A stretch of DNA of 43,973 nt from NCBI RefSeq assembly GCF_030464885.1, contig NZ_JALPRJ010000071.1:1-43973 (forward strand), in the 5' to 3' direction. Made by a program: the position numbers and the translations under genes. The DNA is from Caballeronia sp. SEWSISQ10-4 2 (GTDB taxonomy: Bacteria; Pseudomonadota; Gammaproteobacteria; Burkholderiales; Burkholderiaceae). Positions 34,761-43,966 of the stretch are shown piece after piece (the first letter of the stretch is position 1; each line of letters begins with the position of its first letter). A model generated the notes under the pieces. That model saw only the letters and a list, made by a program, of their open reading frames with translations. It did no database searches and was not told where the DNA came from.

Positions 34761-35189
34761 TCACGTCTTAAGAATCTCGATGCCATTTTCGGCACACCAT
34801 TGCCTCAGTGCGCTTTCGACAGAGTCGTCTTCAAACGTATACCAGGCTTCGAGAACGCCTTCGCGCTGCAGCAGATCCTTGAAGCGCGAGTAAGCGCCTT
34901 GCCGTCGGAAAAATCCTTCGACCTGGTCGTAACGCGCAGGCAACCCTTGTGCGACAAAGCGCAAGGCGAGACTTCTTCCGAGATCGAGATCGTTCTTATG
35001 CGGTATCGTAAGGTAGCGATCCGAAGTTTCAAGGTCGTCAGGAACATTCTCGTCGAATGCGTCGTTGGAATCAGATGTCCAATAGACTTCGCCCGTATCG
35101 AGCGAGACGTACGCGTTGTGCTCCATCGGCGATGCGGAGTTAATGAAGTCGAAGGCCATAGAAAGATCGTTGTATTTGACCGCGACCAT
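34761..35189 (-). CDS. UPF0158 family protein
   Basis: This 142-residue cytoplasmic protein matches the UPF0158 pattern: an N-terminal DLSMAFDFINSASPMEHNAY segment, VSLDTGEVYW, then YLTIPHKNDLDLGRSLALRF and a C-terminal YTFEDDSVESALRQWCAENG. Function is unknown for the family. The ATG at 35189 has GGGAG seven bases upstream; the longer open frame to 35387 adds a sequence without similarity. Confidence 0.82.
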   Translation of the reverse strand: MVAVKYNDLSMAFDFINSASPMEHNAYVSLDTGEVYWTSDSNDAFDENVPDDLETSDRYLTIPHKNDLDLGRSLALRFVAQGLPARYDQVEGFFRRQGAYSRFKDLLQREGVLEAWYTFEDDSVESALRQWCAENGIEILKT

Positions 35190-35692
35190 GGCTCTACTCC
35201 CATAGGTTGTAACGTCCGAGTTGGACGGGCCCCAGCGATCGATATGCGGCGACGCCCGTCCAGCAGCGAACATTTCGGCCCTTAGTTCGTGACTCAGGAA
35301 GGTATCCCTGGTGTGTTGACCATCGTGGTCAAGTCGGACCGCGCGGAACTGAGATGCCGGCTCCGCGTTAGAGCCGCGCTGGATCACCCAGCGAGCGTCG
35401 AGCCGATGCGCCTGCTGTAAATTTTAGGCTATTTGAACGCCCGCTGATGGCCGAGGCTGTGTCTAAAAAGGGACTGTTTGCGGCCCGAGCGAAACGCGTC
35501 CCACAATTCATTCCACGCCATTGCACTGTGCGTCAGCACGCGACTCACTGCCAAGTCCCTGCAGACGTGTGCGTCTGGCCGCCTGCCGCCTGCCGCGAAG
35601 GGCGGCACCCGACCCATTGCAGCCCCCAACGAGTGGCAGCTTCGGAGCAGTCAATTTTAGGGCACTCTCGATCAACGTTTATCCACCACCCC
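35190..35692. other. Intergenic spacer without a recognisable gene
   Basis: About 500 bases hold no supported gene. A short minus-strand frame ending at 35429 (MAWNELWDAFRSGRKQSL...) has protein-like composition but no ribosome site or recognised family and may be a relic. Confidence 0.35.
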
Positions 35693-36598
35693 TCATTCCA
35701 GATACGGCGTCAGCACAACTTCGATCCATTTCATGAATGCGCGGACTCGGCGCGACAGATTGCTCCGATGTGCTACGACGAGGGACACGGCGAGCGCCCG
35801 GCGACGAGAGTCGGGAATAACCTCCACAAGCGCCCCACTTTCTAAGTATCGGCCAATCCCCAGGAGTGGCGCCTGAATCAGGCCGAGGCCGGCGAGCGCA
35901 GCGGCTTCGTAGATCTGCGCGTTGTTGACGTGTAGCGTACCCGGCAACTGAAGCGTCGCGTAGCTGTCGCCGTTCGGATATTCCCATCCATAAGGTCTTG
36001 AGCCGAGCATCGTCGAAAAATGAATTGCCCGATGTTCCTGACGCTGGAGATCCTCTAGCGATCGAGGGACGCCATGGCGCGCCAGATAGGCGGGACTGGC
36101 AGCGTTGACCATGCGCAGCAGGCCCAGTGGGCGGGCAATCAGCGTCTCGTCCCGTATCGGTCCAAGCCGTAATACACAGTCGAATCCCTCTTGAACCAGA
36201 TCGACTTGCCGATCCGTACTCGACACCTCCAGCTCCAACTCGGGGTGAGTCGCCATGAACTCCGGCAAAGCCGGCACGATCGTGGTGCGCGCCACTTCGG
36301 ACGGAAGATCCACCCTTAGACGCCCGCGAAGTGCCACGTGCTCGCCTGCGAACATCGAGTGCAGGTCATCGACTTCAGCAAGCAGATCGCGGGCGCGCGC
36401 ATGAAACGCACGTCCGTCCTCTGTCAACTGCACGCTCCGCGTCGTCCGGTGCAGGAGTCTGACACCGACATCTTCTTCCAGCTTCCGGACAGCCGTTGAG
36501 ACCCTCCCTTTTTGGATGCCCAAGCTGTCGGCCGCGCGGGTGAAGCTCCCCATTTCCGCGACCGTTACGAATATGAGGAGGGGTTCGAGATTCTGCAT
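35693..36598 (-). CDS. LysR-family transcriptional regulator
   Basis: This 301-residue LysR regulator has an N-terminal winged helix-turn-helix (GSFTRAADSLGIQKGRVSTA, then LHRTTRSVQLTEDGRAF) and an effector domain of the pattern common in regulators of quinone/aldehyde-related oxidoreductases. It is divergent from the DoxX-like/NmrA/NAD-binding operon starting at 36716 and very likely regulates it. The 117-base shared spacer holds gaac/gttc arms (36630-36642) that could be part of its site. Confidence 0.93.
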   Translation of the reverse strand: MQNLEPLLIFVTVAEMGSFTRAADSLGIQKGRVSTAVRKLEEDVGVRLLHRTTRSVQLTEDGRAFHARARDLLAEVDDLHSMFAGEHVALRGRLRVDLPSEVARTTIVPALPEFMATHPELELEVSSTDRQVDLVQEGFDCVLRLGPIRDETLIARPLGLLRMVNAASPAYLARHGVPRSLEDLQRQEHRAIHFSTMLGSRPYGWEYPNGDSYATLQLPGTLHVNNAQIYEAAALAGLGLIQAPLLGIGRYLESGALVEVIPDSRRRALAVSLVVAHRSNLSRRVRAFMKWIEVVLTPYLE

Positions 36599-36715
36599 TT
36601 TCGCGTCTCGGTATTGTTCACCGCAGAGAGAACAGTTAGTTCACTTTATCGGCGTTTATCATACCTGAGAAACACAATAAGCTTCGAAATTGAGACCCAC
36701 ATCGGAGAACAACAA

Positions 36716-37111
36716 GTGACTGAAACGATGACCTTGCATCGCGCCCTGTGGGCCGGCCGGGTAATGAGCGCGTTTGTCGTTATCGCTCTGGTGGCAGACG
36801 GGATTATTCAGCTTTTCGTGCCAGCACAGATCGCGAGCATCTTGCAGGAAACCGGGTTCGCGATGGACGTTACCCGTGTCGTGGGTCCGATCGTCCTTGC
36901 CTGCGCCATCCTTTACGCCATCCCGGCTACCGCCGTCCTCGGCGCGATCCTGGTGACGGGCTATTTGGGAGGTGCCATCTGCGCCCATGTCCGCATTGGT
37001 GAGTTGGGATCGCCGCCAGAAATCATTTCGCTGGTTTTGGGCACGTTGACGTGGGGCGGCCTCTACGCGCGCAACTCCCGTATCCGAGCCATCCTGCCGC
37101 TCATTCGTTAA
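36716..37111 (+). CDS. DoxX-like family membrane protein
   Basis: This 131-residue inner-membrane protein has four hydrophobic helices (VMSAFVVIALVADGIIQLF; VVGPIVLACAILYAIPATAV; ILVTGYLGGAICAHV; PPEIISLVLGTLTWGGLYA), the DoxX_2-type layout. The start is a GTG at 36716 with GGAG eight bases upstream; an ATG four codons later is possible. It is first in an operon with the NmrA-like gene (45-base gap) and a second NAD-binding gene. DoxX-like proteins are linked to redox or quinone metabolism; the exact role is unknown. Confidence 0.8.
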   Translation: MTETMTLHRALWAGRVMSAFVVIALVADGIIQLFVPAQIASILQETGFAMDVTRVVGPIVLACAILYAIPATAVLGAILVTGYLGGAICAHVRIGELGSPPEIISLVLGTLTWGGLYARNSRIRAILPLIR

Positions 37112-37156
37112 GCCAACCGGGGCAGTCCTCTGTCCCTCAATATCCGGAGAAGGCAT

Positions 37157-38029
37157 ATGTTTTTAGTAATGGGAATCACGGGAAAAGTAGGCGGCGCAAC
37201 GGCAGAACATCTGTTGGCGCACGGCAAGAAAGTACGCGCGCTGGTCCGCAATCGCGAGAAGGCGGCTCACTGGGCGAACCAGGGCGTGGAACTGGTAGAC
37301 GGCGATTGGAATGATTCGGCAGCCATCGAGCACGCGCTCGAAGGCGTCGAAGGCGCGTTCGTCATGTTGCCGGCTGTCTGGGCGCCCTCGCCCGATTTCA
37401 AAGAAGCCAGGGGCGTGATTGCAAACTATGTCGAGGCGCTCACCAGGGCATCGCCGCCGCGAGTGGTTGCGCTTTCGTCGATGGGGGCGAACAGAACCAG
37501 CGGGCTGGGAATGATCACGGCGCTGTCGCGTCTGGAGCAAGGATTTCGCGACCTGACATTGCCGATTGCTTATGTGCGTGCCGGCGGATTTTTCGAAAAC
37601 TTCCTCTACGGCTTGCATGTTGCCCAAGGTGGCACGCTCCCCGTCTACTACAACCCGACCGATCGGAAATCGACCATGGTCGCGACCAACGACATCGGCG
37701 CCGAAGTCGCAGCGCTTCTGACCGGGCCGGCATGGTCGGGGCATCGCGCCATCGAGCTCGGTTCGATGGTCAGTGCGGATGAAGTAGCGACGCAATTGGG
37801 TGAAGTCCTGAAGGTCGACGTCAACGCTTTTGCTGTACCGCGGGCCGGGTGGCCGGCAGCGTTCGAGCAGCTCGGCGTTCCGAAGGGCCAGACGGGACCG
37901 GCCGAAGCGATGTATGACGCCGTCAACTCAGGCTGGATGGACCTCGGCGTCGAGGGTACGGAGCACGTCCCGGGCGCGACGTCTGCCCGCGATGTCTTCG
38001 CGGCGGCCCTGAAGGCCGCTACAGAATAG
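37157..38029 (+). CDS. NmrA-family NAD(P)-binding protein
   Basis: This 290-residue atypical SDR of the NmrA/quinone-reductase-like type has an N-terminal Rossmann motif GITGKVGGATAEHL with the glycine pattern GxxGxxG (residues 6-12), basic RNREKA after beta-2 favouring NADP, and no SDR Tyr-x3-Lys motif in the normal place. The C-terminal half contains the ATNDIGAEVAALLTGP segment typical of the family. It probably reduces quinones or acts as a redox sensor. GGAGAAGG lies directly upstream of the ATG. Confidence 0.87.
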   Translation: MFLVMGITGKVGGATAEHLLAHGKKVRALVRNREKAAHWANQGVELVDGDWNDSAAIEHALEGVEGAFVMLPAVWAPSPDFKEARGVIANYVEALTRASPPRVVALSSMGANRTSGLGMITALSRLEQGFRDLTLPIAYVRAGGFFENFLYGLHVAQGGTLPVYYNPTDRKSTMVATNDIGAEVAALLTGPAWSGHRAIELGSMVSADEVATQLGEVLKVDVNAFAVPRAGWPAAFEQLGVPKGQTGPAEAMYDAVNSGWMDLGVEGTEHVPGATSARDVFAAALKAATE

Positions 38030-38169
38030 GTCAGCGGATCAGCGATGGGATATGACTTTGGAAATCTACTCCGGATATTCGTACCCCATCGTGATTCTGG
38101 CAGAGCAACCCAAAGAGCCCATTTCCTTATGAAATGCGGCGTTCATACCAACAACTATCGAGATCGACT

Positions 38170-38799
38170 ATGAAGGTTCTTGTTTTGGGTGCAACGGGCG
38201 GAACCGGACGGCTGATCGTCCACGACGCCTTGGAGAAGGGTCATTCCGTAGTAGCGTTGGTTCGCTCGAAGGCGCGCGCGCCCGACTTCCCAGGCGCAGA
38301 CCTCATTGAGGGGGATGCCTGCGACGAAGGCGCCCTGATGCGCGCCTTGAAAGGCTGCGATGCCGTCGTCAGCTCGCTGGGCACGGGCGTTAGCCCTTTC
38401 AGCGAAGTCAGCGTTCTGACCGAAGCGACACGCGCGCTCCTCCCGGCGATGGCCCGCAGCGGCGTGCGCCGTCTAATCTGCATCTCCGCCCTGGGGGTAG
38501 GAGACAGCCGTGGCCACGGCGGCTTCGTATTCGACCGGCTATTCCAGCCCTTGCTGCTTCGCCATGCCTACAAAGACAAGGGGAGTCAGGAAGCCGCGAT
38601 CCGCGCCAGCTCACTCGATTGGGTCATAGTCCGGCCCGCGATGCTCACCAACGACCCAGCTCGCGGAAGCGTCAGGGCCATCGTTGACCTCGCCGGCGTC
38701 AACGGCGGGAAGATCGCACGCACCGATGTCGCTCGGTTCGTTGTGGAGCAACTGGCGACTAACATCTGGTTGAAGCGGACCCCCGTTCTCCTATGGTGA
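38170..38799 (+). CDS. NAD(P)H-binding SDR-like protein (BVR/flavin-reductase-like)
   Basis: This 209-residue single-domain Rossmann protein starts MKVLVLGATGGTGRLIVHDA (GxxGxxG at residues 7-13), followed by VVALVRSKARAP and the acidic DLIEGDACD. This is the pattern of biliverdin-reductase-B-like NAD(P)H-binding proteins. The ATG at 38170 is used; twelve upstream codons in frame are not conserved in style. It is third in the DoxX-like/NmrA unit, 140 bases after the NmrA gene, and may have a promoter of its own. Confidence 0.85.
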   Translation: MKVLVLGATGGTGRLIVHDALEKGHSVVALVRSKARAPDFPGADLIEGDACDEGALMRALKGCDAVVSSLGTGVSPFSEVSVLTEATRALLPAMARSGVRRLICISALGVGDSRGHGGFVFDRLFQPLLLRHAYKDKGSQEAAIRASSLDWVIVRPAMLTNDPARGSVRAIVDLAGVNGGKIARTDVARFVVEQLATNIWLKRTPVLLW

Positions 38800-38861
38800 G
38801 GACGGGTCTCGTGGATCACGTTCTTCAACCACCTAGTAGTCAGGCATACAAGAGGTCACGA

Positions 38862-39002
38862 ATGAACAGATTGGAAGGCAAGATTGCGCTGCCCGTCGCG
38901 CGCATACCGCCGGTAGAAACCGGTGGCAGCGCCAAACAGCATTCGCGAGCGTTCTGGATTTGGATTCGCCCAAATGACGGCGACCGTCGCGCCATCTCAT
39001 GA
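38862..39002 (+). pseudogene. Probable SDR gene remnant
   Basis: The frame begins MNRLEGKIAL, the classical start of a short-chain dehydrogenase, with agagg upstream of the ATG. The glycine motif is then lost, though TGGSAKQHSRAF echoes its AKQ-helix, and a stop follows after 46 codons. It reads as a deletion-scarred fragment of an oxidoreductase gene from the same module. Confidence 0.4.
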
Positions 39003-39053
39003 TTCATCAAACTTGCCCCGGCGTCACGGCGCGCTGGGTCAGAGGAGAGGACT

Positions 39054-39191
39054 ATGCCTTTCATCCGCGCCAGCATAACAACCGCGGACGAAGACCCCCG
39101 GTTGCTTCAGGGCTTGATGCCCGCCCCTTCATGGCTCGGTCCGTATGCGGTCCTGCGTACAACGCGCGTGCTGACGGTCGCGACCTTTTAG
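39054..39191 (+). pseudogene. Probable tautomerase (4-OT-like) gene remnant
   Basis: A 45-codon frame starts MPFIRASIT, which resembles the Pro1-containing N-terminus of 4-oxalocrotonate tautomerase-like enzymes, with GGAGAGG just upstream. After about 12 residues it departs from the family and stops early. Likely a truncated or frameshifted relic, not a functional enzyme. Confidence 0.4.
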
Positions 39192-39263
39192 AGTGACTGG
39201 CTCGAAGCCAAACCCCGGTTTCGGCCTGCGACCCACCGCAATCCGGTACGGGGGACGTTAAAA

Positions 39264-39505
39264 TTACTTCCTGAGGCCGTCGCACCAAACGCGCCCCGCC
39301 GCGAGGGCTTCCTAGCGCGAAGCGAAGGTCTCACTAGGCCCGCTGGTGATGTTGCCCTCCTGCGTCCACAGCCCCCAGCGGCCGTCATGTCGCCAGCTCG
39401 GCACGGCGGCGTAATCCTAGGCGGCCAGCACGGGCACAACTGCCTCGACCTCGGGCCGAAGCGTGAGCGATCCATCCCACACCAGCGGTGTGCCGCAGCG
39501 TCCGT
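39264..39505 (-). pseudogene. Decayed gene with two in-frame stops, family unknown
   Basis: One minus-strand frame reads TPLVWDGSLTLRPEVEAVVP, then VLAA-stop-DYAAVPSWRHDGRW, GLWTQEGNITSGPSETFASR-stop, EALAAGRVWCDGLRK-stop (39264). The protein-like composition continues across both TAG codons, which implies a formerly coding sequence, or less likely suppressed stops. The upstream limit is uncertain. The protein family is not recognised. Confidence 0.45.
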
Positions 39506-39799
39506 CGCGAGGGCTTGACAGGGCGTCTGTCCTCTTAGTCGTGAATCCCGCTCATCCTGACAGCATGCGAGTGCGGGCTCTGCCGACATTGATGGGTGTG
39601 TCGGAAGACGACTCGTTTTCAGTTGTTCTCCAATGTCCGCTTTGCGGCGTCAATTTGAAGCAGTCGACGGGCAGGTATTGGCCGGACCCGGTCCGATGGC
39701 GAACGGCGGGAGTCAACCCTGAATGACCTTCATCGTCCCAGCAGTGGTCCGTCGCGAAACGCAGATCGCATCCCGCATAGGGGCGATTCTTCAACGAAC

Positions 39800-40954
39800 T
39801 CACTGCCGGAAGCGCCTGAAAAAGCTACGAATGTCGGCCGCGAGGAGTTCAGGTTCTTCCATTGCCGCGAAATGGCCACCACGCGGCATGTCGGTCCATT
39901 GCGCGACATTGAACGCTCGTTCCAGCCATACGCGCGGCGGGTGGCTAATCTCTTTCGGAAAGCGCGCAAAGCCGACCGGCGGTAATACACGTTGTCCAGT
40001 GGCGAAGCGCATGGGTTGAAGCCTGTTTTCCCAGTACATTTGAATTGCTGTACCAATGCTCTGGGTGTACCAGTAGAGCGATAAGTTGGTGAGCAGCTCA
40101 TCTTTTGAAAATCTGCGCTCGATCACGCCCTCGCAATCGCTCCACGCGCGAAACTTCTCGCTGATCCACGCAGCCAGCCCGGCCGGCGAGTCGTTAAGCG
40201 ACGCGGCTAACGTCCGCGGCCTCGTGCTGTGCATATGCGCATAACCGCCCTCGAGCGCAGCCCACTCACCCTTCTCTCGAAGGAAGTTTTGTTCTGCAGC
40301 GGTAAGCGGCGAATTCGCGGCGTCGATCGTGGGTTCGTACGAGCCCGGCAGAAAGTTGAGATGAATGCCATCGACTACCTGGTGATGTCGCAAGGCGAGC
40401 GCGACCGACACCCCTGCGCCCAAGTCACCACCCTGAGCGCCAAATCGCTCGTACCCAAGACCTCGCATCAGCGATGCCCACAGATCGGCTACCTGAAACG
40501 CGGAAGTGCCAGGGGTGGCAGGCGCCGGCGAAAACGCAAAGCCCGGCAGTGAAGGAATAACGACGTCGAAGGCATCGTTCGGGTCCGCACCGAATGCAGC
40601 CGGGTCGCACAGCCGATCAGCCAACGCATGAAATTCGAAGAACGATCCGGGCCAGCCATGCGTGATGACCACCGGATAGGGCCGGGGTCCAACGCCACGC
40701 CGATGAACGAAGTGCACGCGCTGACCGTTCACGTCGGCCATGAATTGAGGTTGCTGGTTCAGACCGCGTTCCGCAGCCCGCCAATCAAAACTGTCGGCCC
40801 AGTACTTCACCAATTCGCGCAGCCATGTGGTGTCTGTGCCTTGTTGCCACGACTCGGACGGAGTCGTGGATGCCCACCGGCTGTCGCGCAAACGCCGGCG
40901 CAAGTCGTCGATCTCAAAATCGGACACGGAAATCTGAAATGGCTCGATATGCAT
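39800..40954 (-). CDS. Epoxide hydrolase (alpha/beta hydrolase with EHN domain)
   Basis: This 384-residue epoxide hydrolase has an N-terminal EHN region (IEPFQISVSDFEIDDLRRRL, WASTTPSESWQQGT), then the alpha/beta-hydrolase core with oxyanion motif HGWPGS (99-104), nucleophile Asp177 in AQGGDLGAG, and catalytic His361 in RGGHFAAMEEP. It opens epoxides to diols in the cytoplasm. AGGAGG lies just before the ATG at 40954; the open frame to 41137 adds unrelated sequence. It is on the same strand as the SDR gene upstream, with a 220-base gap. Confidence 0.92.
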   Translation of the reverse strand: MHIEPFQISVSDFEIDDLRRRLRDSRWASTTPSESWQQGTDTTWLRELVKYWADSFDWRAAERGLNQQPQFMADVNGQRVHFVHRRGVGPRPYPVVITHGWPGSFFEFHALADRLCDPAAFGADPNDAFDVVIPSLPGFAFSPAPATPGTSAFQVADLWASLMRGLGYERFGAQGGDLGAGVSVALALRHHQVVDGIHLNFLPGSYEPTIDAANSPLTAAEQNFLREKGEWAALEGGYAHMHSTRPRTLAASLNDSPAGLAAWISEKFRAWSDCEGVIERRFSKDELLTNLSLYWYTQSIGTAIQMYWENRLQPMRFATGQRVLPPVGFARFPKEISHPPRVWLERAFNVAQWTDMPRGGHFAAMEEPELLAADIRSFFRRFRQ

Positions 40955-41175
40955 GGCACCTCCTGGAAGGGTGCAGTCGATTCTCCACGATCTAACTGGC
41001 GGTGTCGAACGCCCACAATTGACCGGGCTTGGTCCGACGACGAAGTTCCGTAGACGACCCACAGCCGCCCTGTAGGCTACGATCACGAACGGCCGTTGCC
41101 CGGACAAAAGCCGACATCGCACGGTTTCATCCGACACGCTTCGCTAGTGTTCAGATTTGTATATGGCAGAACGGC

Positions 41176-42024
41176 TTAAATGGTAAGGGAACGATGTAAC
41201 TCAGGCGGGCCACCCATCGCGTAGCGATCAGAGAGCGGTCGGCTACCGTCGATGTCGGTCACGCCGAGTGTTGCGCCGATCTCCGCGCCGATCAGCGCCC
41301 TGCCTGAAAGTGCCATCATGGACTCAAATCCGTAGAGCGCGGCGATAACGCGGCCTGTAAATTGTGGAGACTCGCGCTTTTGCTTCGGGCGCTTGTCTTC
41401 TGGAAGCGTAGCGAGAAAGGCGCGAGCACGTTCGGTATCTAAACCGCCCATCCAGACGGAAACCACGCTGACATTGTAGGGCCGTAACTCCTTCGCCATA
41501 TCGGCCGCCATTTTGTCCGCACCTGCCTTTTGGGCGCCGTAGGCCGGGTTCAGATGGTAGCTGATGGCACCGTAGTGTCCGGTGTTGACAATTAACCCAC
41601 GGCCATTGGCAATCAGAAGCGGCGCAGCATAGTAGCTAGCCACGTAGTGCGAGCGCAGGCCGACAGTAATCACATCGGCCGTATCCAACGGCTTCTCCCA
41701 GAAGCCGCCTTGAGCGGGTGCACCAACCTTTGCGGCGTTGTTCACGAGGATATCGAGACGGCCGTGTTGACGACGGATGTCGGCGAAGAAATCTGCCACT
41801 GCCAGGTCGTCTGCGTGATCGAGCACAACTCCTATTCCTGTCCCGCCTGCGCGAGACACGAGTTCGGCTGTTTCATTTACTGAACCGCCGAAGGGCGTTT
41901 CGCCCCCAGTGACACTGCGTCCGGTGACATAGACCGTGGCCCCGGCTTCTCCAAGCGCGATCGCGATGCCCTTTCCGGCGCCTCTGCTCGCACCCGTCAC
42001 CACTGCGATCATGTTTGCTGTCAT
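41176..42024 (-). CDS. SDR-family oxidoreductase
   Basis: This 282-residue classical short-chain dehydrogenase has VVTGASRGAGKGIA as the cofactor motif (TGxxxGxG), ILVNNAAKVG, and the active-site Tyr-x3-Lys in NPAYGAQKAGAD. The serine position reads NTGHYGAISYH. GGAGGAGG lies just before the ATG at 42024. It is divergent from a LysR gene at 42151, which probably controls it. The substrate is not predictable. Confidence 0.9.
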   Translation of the reverse strand: MTANMIAVVTGASRGAGKGIAIALGEAGATVYVTGRSVTGGETPFGGSVNETAELVSRAGGTGIGVVLDHADDLAVADFFADIRRQHGRLDILVNNAAKVGAPAQGGFWEKPLDTADVITVGLRSHYVASYYAAPLLIANGRGLIVNTGHYGAISYHLNPAYGAQKAGADKMAADMAKELRPYNVSVVSVWMGGLDTERARAFLATLPEDKRPKQKRESPQFTGRVIAALYGFESMMALSGRALIGAEIGATLGVTDIDGSRPLSDRYAMGGPPELHRSLTI

Positions 42025-42105
42025 CGATCCTCCTCCGCACTGCACGACGCCTTATTGCGTCGGACTGTTATCAGCTCCAGCAGTCTAGTGCCTTCCGGCT
42101 CTGTT

Positions 42106-42121
42106 GATTAGTGACATAATC
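42106..42121. promoter_or_regulatory. Inverted repeat in the LysR/SDR divergent promoter
   Basis: The arms gatta and taatc flank gtgaca, 29 bases before the LysR start and 81 bases before the SDR start. The position fits a LysR autoregulatory and activation site; binding by the 42151-43044 protein is inference. Confidence 0.4.
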
Positions 42122-42150
42122 CTGCATGAAATCATGAGTGAGACTCAACA

Positions 42151-43044
42151 ATGAACCGCGAGGATCTGGCCGATCTGCTAACTTTTGCAACCATCGCCGA
42201 GGAATCCAGCTTCACGCGTGCAGCCACGCGGCTCGGTGTTTCCGCTTCTGCTCTCAGTCATTCCATTCGCTTGCTGGAGGGGCGCCTCGGCGTCAAGCTG
42301 CTCAACAGAACCACAAGAAACGTCGCACCAACTGCTGCGGGAGAAAAGCTGTTGGACCGGTTGCGGCCCGCTTTCATCGAGATAGGGGCAGGCTTGACGA
42401 CGCTTGCGGACAATCGAAGCCGGCCAGCAGGCCGTGTCCGTATCAGTGTTCATCGTACGGCAGCGCTGATGTTCGTCGTGCCGAAGCTCGCCCAACTTCG
42501 GCGCGACTATCCTGAGGTCGTAGTTGAATTGTCGGTAGATGATCGCTTGGCAAACATCGTCGCGGCTGGCTTCGACATAGGCATCCGAAATGGCGAACTG
42601 TTGGCTAAGGACATGGTCGCAGTTCGCATCGGTGCTGACTACCGAACCGCCCTTGTTGCATCGCCCTCGTACCTGAAGAACAACGCCGCGCCGCTCACTC
42701 CGGACGATGTGGCCAGTCATGCATGTCTGGGATATCAACGACCAAGTTCGAAGACCCTCCATTTCTGGGACTTTGAGCGAGAGGGTCGATCCGTCCAGGT
42801 GCCAGTCGATCCGGTCTTTGTCGCCAATGACAGCGATATCCTTATCCATGCCGCCCTGGCGGGAAACGGCCTCGCCTATGTTCTCAAAGAACTGGTGCAA
42901 CCCCACCTGAAGTCAGGCACATTGACGCAAGTGTTAGAGGGATGGTCTGTCACGCTAGCGGGAAGCTTCCTCTACTATCCCGACCGACGCCAACTTCCGG
43001 TCGCTGTACGTGTGGTCATCGACTCGCTTCGTTATCGTTCTTGA
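42151..43044 (+). CDS. LysR-family transcriptional regulator
   Basis: This 297-residue LysR regulator has the winged helix-turn-helix at the N-terminus (SSFTRAATRLGVSASALSHS, then LLNRTTRNVAPTAAGEKLLD) and an effector-binding domain. It is of the group commonly found divergent from SDR or aldo-keto reductase genes, as here. The start ATG at 42151 matches the family N-terminus. It probably responds to an electrophile or xenobiotic and controls the SDR gene. Confidence 0.93.
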   Translation: MNREDLADLLTFATIAEESSFTRAATRLGVSASALSHSIRLLEGRLGVKLLNRTTRNVAPTAAGEKLLDRLRPAFIEIGAGLTTLADNRSRPAGRVRISVHRTAALMFVVPKLAQLRRDYPEVVVELSVDDRLANIVAAGFDIGIRNGELLAKDMVAVRIGADYRTALVASPSYLKNNAAPLTPDDVASHACLGYQRPSSKTLHFWDFEREGRSVQVPVDPVFVANDSDILIHAALAGNGLAYVLKELVQPHLKSGTLTQVLEGWSVTLAGSFLYYPDRRQLPVAVRVVIDSLRYRS

Positions 43045-43256
43045 TTTGGGATGAGACATTAGCTCCCGGTCCGGGTGTTGCGGAATAAATGTCCATTGCT
43101 GACCCAGCTGCGGTCATTCGAATAACGCCGGTAACTGACCGTAAATGGCCGAACGCCGGCAAATACCCGTGCCGTAATTCAGCCCTACCAGTCATCTATC
43201 GTAGTCCGGTGCTCGTTGACCCTAAGTGGACGGTCAGCGTGGCGACGAGTATTCAC

Positions 43257-43598
43257 TCACATTGGGTGAGCGCGATATCGCCCATACGCGAGCAGCATGA
43301 AGAACACCACAGCTGCTAAAGCACCAACAAATAGTGCTGCTCTTGCTACCCGCGCCCAGCTATCAATTTGTGGATCGTTCAGCGACCTATAGTCACCCGT
43401 GACGAGCCAGATAATCGAAGCGTAGTTGAACCTCCCGCCTACACCGACAGCAGCATCACTGAGGCGCGCACTTTCTGCCGGATAGTTTTTCTCCAGCTTG
43501 GCAGAAATTTTGTTTCGCATAAGGCCGCAGCCTCCCAAGCCGATGAGCGCTAGGGCGATTAGCGCCTCGAAGATGTGCATAATGTCGGCGGAAGTCAT
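43257..43598 (-). CDS. Small hypothetical membrane protein
   Basis: This 113-residue protein has two hydrophobic segments, IFEALIALALIGLGGCGLM near the N-terminus and AALFVGALAAVVFFMLLAY near the C-terminus, with a soluble middle (SARLSDAAVGVGGRF...). No family is recognised. The ATG at 43598 is assumed; the frame is open to 43742, but the extension looks non-coding. Its role and partners are unknown. Confidence 0.55.
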   Translation of the reverse strand: MTSADIMHIFEALIALALIGLGGCGLMRNKISAKLEKNYPAESARLSDAAVGVGGRFNYASIIWLVTGDYRSLNDPQIDSWARVARAALFVGALAAVVFFMLLAYGRYRAHPM

Positions 43599-43917
43599 GT
43601 CGCGGAAGTTTCCTGGGTTTAATACATGCCAAGCACCAAAAGCCCGGCATTGGGATTGCGCAATTGGCAACAATCTAGCGCCTCGGTCAAACGGCGGCTT
43701 CAGCAATGAGCTGTCCATACTTGCTCTACGGGACAATGACAATTAGTTCGGTCGCCGTGACTATGCGCCGAGAACAAAGCTGCCCTGAGATTGTTACCGA
43801 TATGGTGGTCTGTGTCGAATGACCGTTCGTGGCCGGACAGAGACGCCCAAAGTCACTTTGTCGTACTGTTCCGAGGCACCAAACCTGTCCTAAACGTATC
43901 AGGGATCTAGTTCAGGC

Positions 43918-43966
43918 CGCCATTCGGTACTCGTAATACGGCCTATTACGATCATCGAGAATGGCG
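43918..43966. repeat. Nested inverted repeat at the window end
   Basis: Outer arms cgccattc (43918-43925) and gaatggcg (43959-43966) enclose inner arms tcgtaata (43931-43938) and tattacga (43944-43951) with loop cggcc. All arms are perfect. It could be a dispersed palindromic repeat, a terminator for a gene beyond the window, or a mobile-element end. Confidence 0.5.
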
